From: Ichthyophthirius multifiliis
Lineage: Eukaryota; Ciliophora; Oligohymenophorea; Hymenostomatida
DNA length: 64,000 bases
Assembly (NCBI RefSeq): GCF_000220395.1
Contig: NW_004086277.1
Coordinates: forward strand, 40,730 to 104,729
Direction of reading: 5' to 3'
The position numbers were made by a program, and so were the translations under genes. Each line of letters begins with the position of its first letter. Positions within the stretch are counted from its first letter, which is position 1. The notes below the pieces were generated by a model. That model was not told the DNA's origin and did not search any database. It was given only the letters and a program-made list of their open reading frames with translations. Below, in pieces: positions 42,188 to 52,557 of this stretch.

Positions 42188-44108
42188 GATTAATAATATT
42201 ATTTTTAATTTCTATATATTTTTTTTTATTTCCAAACTATTTATTCCATTCCCTTTACTTTAAATATTTTACATTCTTCGAAAATTTTTCCGGTAACCCA
42301 AGTCCACCTAATAGATAATTATGTAAATGAAAATGCATTTCTTCTTTAAGGTCTAAAAGTTTGTTTTAAGGAACTTTTGGAACAAGTAGAGTTGGTGCTT
42401 CGTTGAAGGCATCATAAGCTCTGTTTTAAGGATTTTTTGGAACAAGTAGAGTCGATGCTTCGTTTAAGGCATCATATTTTTACATAAAATATTAAAAGTT
42501 TCTGTCTATTTTTTAAATTTCTTATTCAAATTTATTATTTAAATTTTGTTCTTCTGTATTTCCTCTATTTAATATCCGTTCTATTATTTACTAACGGTTT
42601 AAAATATTATCAAGATCTTGGTTTTAGTCTTTTTCCAGAAGTTTTTATTTTAAAAAGTTTTTTAATTCCTCAATATTTTATGTTTTTACATTTTTAGTAT
42701 TTTTTAAAGCTTTTATTTTATGTATAAAATTTCTTTTTTTTTTTTTTTTTAATAAAAATATAAAAAAAAAAAAAAATTTTTACTAAATTTCTTTATTTTC
42801 TGAAATATTATTTTATTAATTATTTAAAAAAACTAAAATTTCTTCCATTTTCCTTTATATACTTTTATCATCTGACTCTTTTTCTATATTTTTCATTTCT
42901 ACAGGAACTAATACTGGTTTATTTCTTCCTTATTTTCTCATTTATTATTTAAACTAATAATTAAAATCCCATATATGCTTAAAATCATCATCATCTTTAA
43001 AATTAATTTCTTTTTAATTATCTTTCTTATTATCAACAAAAAATTATATTTATTATTATTTTTAAAATGATTCATTGTCATCCTCATAATTTTCTTAAAA
43101 TTAAAATTTATTATTAAAAGTATAACTATTACTATTATTAACTTATTATTATGATTATATAAGATTAAAAGACTCATCAATATTATTACTATTCATTTTA
43201 TTTTATTTAACTTTATTTTATTAGTAATTAATTTTTCCTTCTTCTTTTTAATGCAAATTTTAAACTTAATCATCCTCATCATCATCGTTTTAAATAAGAA
43301 AATTATAATTTTTTTTTTTTTTTTCTTTTTAATTTTTAATTACTTTCTCATCTTCAAATTTATCTTTTAAACAAAACAAAATCTATTCGCATCGTTTTTA
43401 AAGTATGCTTTATTCCAAATAATTAAATTTAATATCCAACAAATTTTAACCCAATATATATTTATAATAGAAATTAACTAAAATAACTCCATAATCGCCT
43501 TCATTTTATTCAAATTAATTTTAAATTACATCAACATCGAACTCTTATATACTTAATTAGAATTCTTTTTCCAAAATTTCATCTAAAATTTTGAGGAAAA
43601 CATCAATTTAATAAATTATTTTTCCAAAATCTAAATAAAGGCATTTTTGTTCTTCCAAATTTAACCAGAAAGATGTCCATTTATTACCATCATTTACAAA
43701 TAGAATCATTTCTTAATAAAAATCTTTTTGAAATTCACTTAAAAATAAATACTAAGAAACGTTATTCCATAAATTATATTCCAAATTTCCCATTTCATCA
43801 AAACTAATGATTCTAATTATTACAAAAAATATTTTTCGTGCAAATTCTTCACCTTTTACCAAATTTTCATTTTATAAATAATTTAAAAAAAACGTGCACA
43901 TTTTTCCTTTCATATTACCATTTTTTATTAATTCTTCTACTTCATCATATGTTATTCGGACATTTAAACCTTTCAAAAATGTATCATTTTATTATTTTTA
44001 CGTTTAGATGTATTACTTTATTTAATTTATGTATTTTGCTTCGTCAAATAAGCTTAACTTTGGTAAATCTGTTCGAAGAAATTCTAATATTTAACTATTA
44101 TATTACAT
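41397..44108 (-). CDS. Two-domain Ulp1/C48-like protein with degenerate active sites, 886 aa, 2 exons
   Basis: Exons, complement: 42784-44108 and 41397-42732 around a 51-nt intron; 887 codons. An N-terminal Ulp1-like domain spans about residues 40-270: VEELIKNGNMKGKMC helix, NKWTSFWLNLEEQKCLYLDF (the HW...YYDS strand pair), and NEGDYGVILVNFYYKYI (the NxxDCGVFV element). The acidic residue is kept, but His is Lys and the nucleophile Cys is Tyr. An acidic, Asn-rich linker with a 20-residue tandem duplication and a poly-Asn tract follows. A second C48-like fold then appears: VFAFILVNILEKKVFFF and DENLSGYLVVLYVKMIF, with Cys replaced by Ser and His and Asp missing. Active members cleave SUMO or similar modifiers; this one is predicted to be inactive, perhaps a binding scaffold (inference). 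Confidence 0.55.
42128..42187 (-). repeat. AAT/ATT trinucleotide repeat coding poly-Asn
   Basis: About 19 perfect units within the C48-like gene, in frame as Asn codons, between the duplicated segment and the second domain. Confidence 0.85.
42363..42480 (-). repeat. 60-bp tandem duplication inside a coding exon
   Basis: Two adjacent copies of a 60-bp unit with only about eight differences. They encode YDALNEASTLLVPKNPQNRA-type repeats twice in tandem in the linker of the C48-like protein. The unit keeps the frame. Confidence 0.9.
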
Positions 44109-44203
44109 AATAAATAAATATATGTAAAAATATTATTTATTTATTTTACGTGAGTATTAATATTTTAAAAATAAAATAAAATATTAATTCAATAAAAAAA
44201 AAA
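44109..44203. promoter_or_regulatory. 95-bp bidirectional promoter region
   Basis: Only 95 bp separate the ATG of the C48-like gene and the ATG of the channel gene on the other strand. The sequence is A/T-only apart from one ACGTGA near 44148. Both 5' UTRs and promoters must fit here or overlap. Confidence 0.5.
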
Positions 44204-46319
44204 ATGAATACAGAGTTAATAAAAAAAAAAAAAAAATCTTCTTTTATAATAAGAAAAAATAATATAATATATGTTCTTTTCGAGTTTTCTCTTTATATAT
44301 TGACTTTTTTCTAATTTTTTTTAATACCTATTGAATTATCTTTTGAAATAACCTTATCTTAAGTATACTATCGTTTCCAAATTATAAAAATAATTATTTT
44401 TTTATTATTTTTATTTCAAATAATTCTAAAATTTAACACATCAGTATACCATTAAGGTTTCGAGATCCTTGATCGCACTTAAATAATATAAAAATATACT
44501 AAACAGATATACAACAGTTAATTTTTTGCAGATTTTTTAAGTATTTTGGGTTTATTTGTTGACACATTTTAGTTAAGAATTCCAAACGATATAAAATAAA
44601 TATTTAACATATTTTTTTATAGTAAGTTATTTTTTGTATTAAAATTCGATAATTTCATAAAACTCTAATTTCGTTTGAATAGAAAAACATAAAATGCATA
44701 TATTATAATAAGACTTTTTTTAATAGTATTTTAGATAGCGAATATATTCGCCTGTATATATTATATTATAGGAAATTATGCTTGCGATAAATATGAAGTT
44801 TCTTATTAAAAAACATTATACGAAACCTTAAAACCATATCCTTTATATGACGAGAATGTACCTTTTAAATGTTCTATGGTAAAAGAAATATCCTTTTGGG
44901 ACAAATACTTATATTCTTTGTATTCTTCATTGAATATTATGACTACTGTTAATTATTCAAATGTTTATTCGATTACTCCACCTGAAATTGTTTTCAGTTT
45001 GCTATTCATGATGATAGGAACTGTTATTTTTGCCTTCGTTATTGGAGAAATTCTACTTATATTGGAAGATGTTAAATATGGATATAACCTTTATGATAAA
45101 AAAGTTAGAAAATTCGATAGATATTTAAGAGATAAAAATATAAAAAATGATACTAAAAAAAAGATTTTAGCTCATGTTTAATTTTAGTTTGATAATTAGA
45201 AATATAGAAATTAGGAAATTGAAGAAAGTGTTATATCATAATTACCTTTTTCTTGGAAATCTTAACTTTATTATTAGGCTTATTTATTTTTTTTTGATTC
45301 TTTGGGATGGCCAAGTTAAAAATTTTCAGTTAGTTTTTTATGTCAATTAGCTTTTTATGTGTAAGAATACTTTTACTTAGAAGATGAAATAGTTTATGAA
45401 TAAGTTTTAATATTTTATTTTTATTTATATTTATTTTTTATAAGAAAGAATTCAATTTCTAATAATTTAGGACTCTATTATATTCTTAAAGGCTAAGTTT
45501 AAATTATTTACTAACCCTCTGATTAACAATAGTTTTCTTGGAATATTAAAGTTAGATTATAAATATTTTATATTTAAATATATTTATTTTTTATTGAAAA
45601 AAAAGTAAAAATAATGTTTTAGTACATATCAATTTATTACAGGCGAAAAAATTATTGAAAAGGTTGTTTGTTTAGAAGCATCATAAATTTTATTTATAGA
45701 AAGATAAAAATTTATTTAAATATTATAAAACTTTAAAGAAGATGAAGTAACAAAAATTATTATTTATTATTTTAAAATTTATTTTTATTAAAAGACTTCA
45801 TTTTATAATCTAACATTAGAAATTTAAGAAAACAAAAATATTAAATTGATAGATTTATATTGTTAAAATTGTAAAAGTAATAATCACATTATTTAATAAT
45901 GTAATCAAATATAACATGATATTAAACTCATTTAATTAAAAAAACATTAGTCTTTATCTTCTAAAAAAAGTTAAATGTAAAGGGGGTCCTCTTTAATATA
46001 AAGTATTTGTATGCTAGATGATGATAATGTTATAGATGAATAAGATGAATTAATGAATCATGAATAGCTAAAAAACTATAAAAATCAGTTTAACAAGACT
46101 ATAAACAAAATCAAAAACTATGAATAAAATAATGAATAACATCCTGACATTTGGTTTTTAAGATCTTAGTCAATATAATATTATTAATAAATAGAAAACA
46201 ATATTAATAATAATATTATTGAAGAATCTAATGAAAAAAATGAGAAAAGTGATAATGATTGTATTAATAATATTAATATAAATAATAGTGATAACAATAA
46301 TTAAAATGAAGATTTATGA
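44204..46319 (+). CDS. Cyclic-nucleotide-gated-type K+ channel homologue with altered filter, 671 aa, 3 exons
   Basis: Exons 44204-45403, 45449-45550 and 45606-46319 (introns 45 and 55 nt). Six transmembrane segments are visible. S1 is about IYVLFEFSLYILTFF, S2 about IIKIIIFLLFLFQ, S5 about IIIRLFLIVFQIANIFACIYY, and S6 about FSLLFMMIGTVIFAFVIGEILL. The pore helix SLYSSLNIMTTV is followed by NYSN and SITPPE where K+ channels have GYGD. A C-linker (RKFDRYLRDKNIKNDTKKKI) and a cNMP-binding domain follow (LGLYYILKGQVQIIY, then FSTYQFITGEKI and FIERQKFIQILQNF). Behind it sits a CCHC zinc knuckle (CQNCKSNNHIIQQC) and an Asn/Glu-rich tail. It is probably a membrane channel subunit regulated by cyclic nucleotides or voltage. 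The pore change predicts a non-K+-selective or silent subunit (inference). Confidence 0.85.
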
Positions 46320-46544
46320 CATTCTTTTTAAATTTAATTTATAATTTTATTTAATTATTCAAATATCTTTATTCAATAAAATAAAATATATTATATTTTT
46401 AATTAAATGATTGATTTTATAAATTATTTATTTATTCGAAAAAAATTACTTTTATAATTAAATAATCTTCAAAATATAAAGCTATTATTTTATTTTCCAA
46501 AAATAAAAATGTTTTCTATATTAAAATTGAAAAAATATTTCTAC

Positions 46545-49057
46545 TCATATTGCAGCATAACCAAATATTTTTTTATATAAATCTAAAAAAAAAGATGTAA
46601 TATTAGTATTGTTTTCCTTCAAAAAAGTAATTAAATATCCTACATCTTTAAACTATTAAGCACTTAATACAATAAAAAGCCAAGCCAAAATTAAATAATT
46701 ATTTAATATAATTCCAGGAATCCAACTAATACAATCAAAATCTTCACTAATTTATTTCATATTATTACTAATGATATTTCCTTCTTCATTTTCTATTTGT
46801 TGATCATCTTTTTTTTAATAAAAAATTATAATTAAAAATAAATAAATAGTTTTTACTTTCAAGATAATTTTTTGCATTTTTTAAAGAATTTCCTAAAATA
46901 ATGCCTTAAATAGCCATAAAAGATGCTACGATACTACTTCCAACAATAAATCCAATAGCACTTAAATTACCAAAAAGTGTACTAATTAGTAAACAGATTA
47001 CAAAAATCTAAAAAATAAAATAAAATTAAAAAATATAAAAATAAAAATACCATAACAACATTTAATCCTAATCTAATTGCCAAAACCTTAAATTTATCAA
47101 ACATAAATTCATGAATATTTCTCAAAAAGCTTCCTTTGAATCCTTAACTTTTGAATTTCTAAACATCAAATTATACTCTTGTGGCCACATCTTTAATATT
47201 TTTACATACGAAAGCTCTTTATCCTAATACAAACGCTCCTCCAATGCATAATCCTAAAAACACCATACTATTAATAAGATCTAAATTTTTATTTTCTACC
47301 GAAACTTAAACAGATCCAACTGCTAAAAATGATAAAAATAAAGTGGCTGAAACTCCTAAAATCTAAATAAAGGCATCATAATTATCACATGCCCAACTAA
47401 TTAAAAAAAGTCTGTCTTTAATTCCAAATGTAAACGAATTCAAACTAGCTAATTAATAAGCATCTCCAGTTATAAGTGTAAAAAAGCAAAGTCCTCCAAG
47501 TACACATGCGCTTTAAATCATTCCAACAACAATCATGCAAATACCAAAAATACTCCCAAGCATAAAACCACAAATTCCAGCTCCTGCAACTACCAGAAGA
47601 ATAGCACACATAGCAAGATCAACTTAAAATTAAGAAGCAATAATGCCTTATGAATGTGAATAATCTCTTGCAAGTCTATTAATATTTTTAACAAGAGAAT
47701 TATTATGTGAAGTCCAAATATCAGTAATAATTAAAAGAACAACAGATGTTAATTATCCATATTATAAGCACCATATAATATCTCCAATACTTATATTTAC
47801 ATCAAAAATAGAGTCAGTTACTTTTGCTTTATCTTCTCCTTTTCCTAATTCAATTTTTTCATTTATTACTATTTAAGGTACAAAAAATAACATTATGTAA
47901 ATTATTAAATTTACGACAATATATTATATTCTAATTTAAGTTGCAACGTATGTTGTATTATATGGAGTTTTTACTAATTTTTCAACTATTTTTACTATCC
48001 AAGCAATAAAACCAGTTAATAATACATTCAAAGAAAATATATATAGAATTAAATGTAAAGCTATATGATGTAATTACTCTTTGTCTTTATATATATACAT
48101 TGTTAGAGATATTAAACATGATATTATGCTTTAAATATCAATAGAAGTACTTATATTATGTTAAAAGTTTTCGCTTATCATTATACTTTATTCAATTGTA
48201 TTTCTTATTGATATGCCTTGTGGATTTCTTTCTTCGGAAAGGGCTTTTTCTGTAAGTTCGCTTCCTATAGTAATTCCCTTAAATTAGGTAGTTCCTATTT
48301 CTCTATAAAAAATGCCTGTAATAGCTAAACCAAAAGAAAATCCTATATAATTAAAGAATGTCTTATTATCACCTGTTATTACTTTTATTTTTTATTTTTT
48401 TAATTTTAAAAATATATATTTATATACATTCATATAATGGCATTCCTATTTATAAAAATATAATAAGAATTACTAAATAAAATACAGATAAAGCCGAAGA
48501 TATTAAAAAACCTTCAGAAAAAGTTTTCTCCTTATTTTATTAACCTGCAAAAAACATTTTTTATGCAGAATTATTTTACATTCTTACTAATACGAAAGTA
48601 TTTATGGACATACAAGCGAATCCTAGCCAAAACTAAAATAAAATTTTGAAATATAAATCTTTTTATGCAAACCATATTAAGAAAGTTAAACTAAAAATAA
48701 AACAGGCTGCAAATGCTACACAAGATTTTTAATAAAACACAAAAAGAGATTAATTTTTTATTAAATCGCAATATTATTAAAATAATTTCGAACGAGCATT
48801 TTCCCCAATTTGGATAATTGAAAGTAATGATTCATCCTCATAAATATCTTTTTTTAATGTACTCTAGTGTTTCAATTTTTTAAAGTCTTATTCGCATTTT
48901 CCATTTATTTTCTTTTTTTTTGAAAATAAAGTATTTTTTATTTAAATTTTTAATTTCTATTTATTTTTACTTTAGCAAAGTATAATACTAAACAATAAAT
49001 AAATGCTGTGAAAGAAAACGAAAAAATTGAATAATATATAGTTGAAGTTTCTACCAT
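46545..49057 (-). CDS. Membrane pyrophosphatase (H+-PPase) homologue lacking catalytic motifs, 771 aa, 5 exons
   Basis: Exons, complement: 48971-49057, 48428-48911, 47051-48381, 46857-47007, 46545-46807. Introns 59, 46, 43 and 49 nt; 772 codons, the family's usual length. About 15 hydrophobic helices follow the V-PPase order. Alignable landmarks: IGENARSKLFQQY (for GAxAFLxREY), LVRMQNNSAQKMFFAG (for RANxRTAxAA), the FSFGLAITGIFYREIG region, ERNPQG (for DPRNPA), FVCKNIKDVATRVQFDVQKF, and NAKNYLE (for NAKKYIE). The Asp-rich pyrophosphate/Mg sites are missing. DVGADLVGKVE corresponds to TIGSELTEKAL, ADNVGDNVGD to IRNTIEQSIM, and the final GDTVGDP is not recognisable. V-PPases normally pump H+ with PPi hydrolysis in acidocalcisomes or vacuoles; this protein is predicted not to hydrolyse PPi. 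Confidence 0.75.
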
Positions 49058-49707
49058 TAATTTTTTTATTATTTAATATCAATTAAATATTATAAAACTA
49101 TTTATTTTTTAAGAATTAAATATTATATTTTATTTATATTTGATAATATATTTTTATCTTGTAATTAATGAATTGTATTGTATTTTTTTTTTTTAAGGTT
49201 TATCTTTTTTAATATGAAATGCATTTTATATTTATTTTTCGTTTTTACTTAAAAAATATAATTAAAAACGGTTATTAATTTATTATTTTTGATAAACGCA
49301 AAAATATTGTAAAGTAAAATGAATAAATACTATTTATTTATTGAAATCTAAAAATTAATTAAAAAAATCAATACCTTTATTTTGTTTGTTAAAATAAAAT
49401 TAAAATAAATAATAAAAACAATTACTAAAAAGAAAAATAGTTAATAAACAAATAAATTTTGAAACATATAAATTATAAAATATATAAATATATATTTTTT
49501 GTAAATTAAAATAATTATACATAAAAATATAAGTAAAATTAAATCTTTAATAAATATATACCAAAAAATAATATTTAAAATAATAATTAAATTTATAAAA
49601 TATATAAATTAATATATGATGTTATTTTTAATAAACAAAAATAAAAAAGGTTTATCCAAAATATAAACATTTATATTTTATTAAACAAAAATTACTAATT
49701 TGTTAAA

Positions 49708-49832
49708 TTCACCCCCCTCCCCAAAGCACTATTTAAAATAACCTAAAATATTCTTAATTGCATTTTTTGAAAATTTATTAAAGTTTTGACCTTAATAAAT
49801 TAAGAAATGGCGGCTTTATCAATTTTTTTTAA
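49708..49832. other. C-rich, relatively GC-rich island; candidate noncoding RNA
   Basis: It begins with a C6-T-C4 run followed by AAAGCACT, contains GACCTTAAT and GGCGGC, and ends in a T8-T9 run. Nothing else in this AT desert has such runs. No open frame fits. A short Pol III-type RNA ending in oligo-T is possible but unproven. Confidence 0.3.
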
Positions 49833-50158
49833 TTTTGTTTAAGTTTTTAATTATTTTGCAAATTTTATATATATGATTTGAATTTATTTATTTTATACAA
49901 ATTTAATTTTAAAAAATATGTATTTTATTTTGTTTTAAAAAAAAATTATTGAATAGTTTGTAAAAAAGGATATATCCAATTAAAAGAAAACCTTATTTCA
50001 AAAACATAAAGCTATTTGATAATTATTAGAAAATAAAATATTATATAGTTGATGCATAAATAGATTAATTATTTATATAAATTATAATATTCTATTTCAA
50101 TATTTAAACAATATTTTTTTTTATAAATCTTTAATTAATTAAATAATATTAATTTTGT

Positions 50159-50229
50159 AAAAAAAAATATGATTTTATAAAAAAAATATGATTTTATAAA
50201 AAAATATGATTTTATAAAAAAAATATGAG
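50159..50229. repeat. Tandem repeat, four copies of an 18-19-bp unit
   Basis: The unit is an A7-A8 run followed by TATGATTTTAT. Copies differ only in A-run length, and the fourth copy is truncated. Confidence 0.85.
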
Positions 50230-51274
50230 ATTTGTAAAAATTTTAATAACATTTTAAGTTTAATTTATTTAAAAAATCTTGATATATTTACTTAATTAAT
50301 AAACATTTATGGCGTATAATATTAATATAGGAAAATATTCTAAAGTATAACTCTAAAATAATATTAATTAATTGGTAATATTATTATATATTTCAGTTTT
50401 TTTTTAAAATTTTCCTTATTATATAAAATCTTAATGTTTATAGCTGTTTAACAAAGACAAACATAAATTATGTATAAATAAAATCAAGTCTAAATCAAAA
50501 TAAAATTTGCTCTAAATACAATATTCAATCATTTAAAAATTAAAAATAGTTTAGTTTTCATATCGAAAAATAATTTAATTTGATATATCCCTACAATTAT
50601 TCATAATATATAAAAAAGAAATAAAATAGGAAAACAAACCGTTTTTTAATATAAACACAATTTGTTAGGAATCATAAATATAAAAGCACTCTTTAAGAAG
50701 AATATAATTAAAACTACAAAGAAATCATAAAATATGCAAAATCAAAAAACTTTAGTATTAATTACTTTAAAAACAATACTTTTTTATATGTTTTATGTAT
50801 AAAATAAAAAATATAAAGAGTATCTTATATTATTTCGTTTTTTTTAAAAAAGTAATAGTTATTATTTTTGATTTTTTTAATCTTTTTTACAATTTTTTTT
50901 TCAATAAACTCAAAAAAAAAAAAAAGCAAGAAAAAATGGATAATAATAGACTTTTTTTTTGTTAATTGTAAAAAAATAAAATAATAAAATAATTTAACAT
51001 CAAATAAAGTAAATATTTTATAATTATTTTTCTATTTCTAGATTTGATAGATAAATTTAATAATATATTTTCTTACTTAAATTTAAAAATTTAATTTTTT
51101 ATTCATCCTTAATACAGTTTTTTATAAATAAAAAAATATAAAATTAATTTAAAAAAAGGTAATAAAATCATTTACAAATAACAAATAATAATAAAATTAA
51201 AAACATATAAATAAAAATAACAAAAACAAAATAATAAATATATTAATAATTATACGAAAAAAAAAAAAAAAATA

Positions 51275-52016
51275 ATGAATCAATAATCTTATAAACCATT
51301 AAAACAAATTGAAAAAGGAAGCAAAGGTTGGGGTCTAAAACATATTGCATAAATGACTTTAGGTTCTGGAAACATGAGCTTAGCAGTAGAGTTACCTTCA
51401 GGAGAAGAATTAAATGAATGGTTAGCAGTTAATACAATTGAATTTTATAACGAAATATCAATTTTATATGGTACGTTAATGGAATTTTGCACTTAAGAAA
51501 GTTGTCCTATAATGAGTGCTGGTCCAAAGTAAAAAAAGCAAAAACAATAAAATAAAAAAAAAAAAAGATATGAATATTTATGGGCAGATGGATAAAATGT
51601 AAAAACACCTTTAAAAGTTTCAGCTTGCGAATATATAGATTACCTTATGACATGGGTAGAAGCATAAATAAATAATGAAACATTATTTCCTTGTCAAATA
51701 GGTTTATTATCTATTTTTTTAAGTTTCTTTTATTATTATTATTTTTTTTAAAAAAGGTGTTCCTTTTCCTAAAAACTTTTTAAATGTAATTAAAGTTATT
51801 TTTAAAAGATTATTTAGAGTATATGCTCATATGTATCATTCTCATTTTCAACATATTATGAATTTAGGACTTGAATATCATTTAAATACATGTTTTAAAC
51901 ATTTCATTTATTTTATTGATGAATTTAAATTAGTTGATGATAAGGAACTTGCTCCTTTAGCTGAACTAATATAATAATTTAAAGCTCGTAAAGAAAATCC
52001 TTAAGCAAATTAATGA
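51275..52016 (+). CDS. MOB1: MOB1-like kinase activator, 215 aa, 3 exons
   Basis: Exons 51275-51528, 51568-51701 and 51757-52016 (introns 39 and 55 nt). Total 216 codons, the normal Mob length. Sequence landmarks: LKHIAQMTLGSGNM, VELPSGEELNEWLAVNTIEF, and the zinc ligands in MEFCTQESCPIMSAG (CxxxxC) with AHMYHSHFQHI (HxxxxH). YEYLWADGQNVKTP and CQIGVPFPKNFLNVI are also present. MOB1 binds and activates NDR/LATS kinases in Hippo/mitotic-exit signalling. In ciliates it is implicated in cell-division plane and polarity. Introns sit after AGPK and in FPCQIG. The sequence is complete with all four zinc ligands. Confidence 0.96.
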
Positions 52017-52557
52017 ATAAATAATAAATATATATAAATTATATTAGATTTATTTTTTAAATGTTTATTTGTTTGTGTTTATTTGATAAATTTTAGATTA
52101 TATTAATTTTTGTAATATTTTTTTTAAATTTTTTCTTTTGCTCAAAATATAATTTTGAATTATTTTTCAATTTGATTTAATTTCAAATATTTAAAAAACT
52201 CTATTTATATAAAAAATAAAAATATAAAAGGATAATTATAAAATTTAATTATATATATAGAACAACTATAATTAAACTTAATAAATATAATATAATATAA
52301 TTAAAAGTTTATAATATTAAAAAGCTTAAAAAAATATATAAAAAAGTTTAATATTTTAATATTAAAAAATATCCTATATTCAGCATAAGAAATATCAATA
52401 AAAGATAATTTAATTTATTATTTAAAAAAATGATTTTATTAAATTAATTAATATTTTACAAAAGTATTAAAGTAGACTCTATTTAGAAATAAATAATATA
52501 AAAAAATAATTATATATATATTTATAAAAACTTATTTTAATTAAAAATAAAATAAAA
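52017..52557. other. Intergenic region
   Basis: 541 bp between two plus-strand genes. TA-rich, nothing recognised. Confidence 0.55.

Larger units (their letters stand above)
49058..51274. other. 2.2-kb intergenic region without a recognised protein gene
   Basis: Between divergent starts. It holds a C-rich island at about 49708-49832, a four-copy 18-19-bp tandem repeat at 50159-50229, and otherwise A/T sequence. Slightly mixed composition at 49970-50080 and 50460-50760 did not give a convincing frame. Confidence 0.5.

Noticed and set aside
42363-42480. CRISPR-like or mobile-element repeat
   Set aside because: Two adjacent copies without spacers, inside a coding exon and in frame; a simple tandem duplication.
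49711-49726. Telomere or telomerase-template interpretation of the C-rich run
   Set aside because: Only one irregular C6-T-C4-A3 run; no CCCCAA or CCCAAA repeat and no recognisable telomerase RNA helices.
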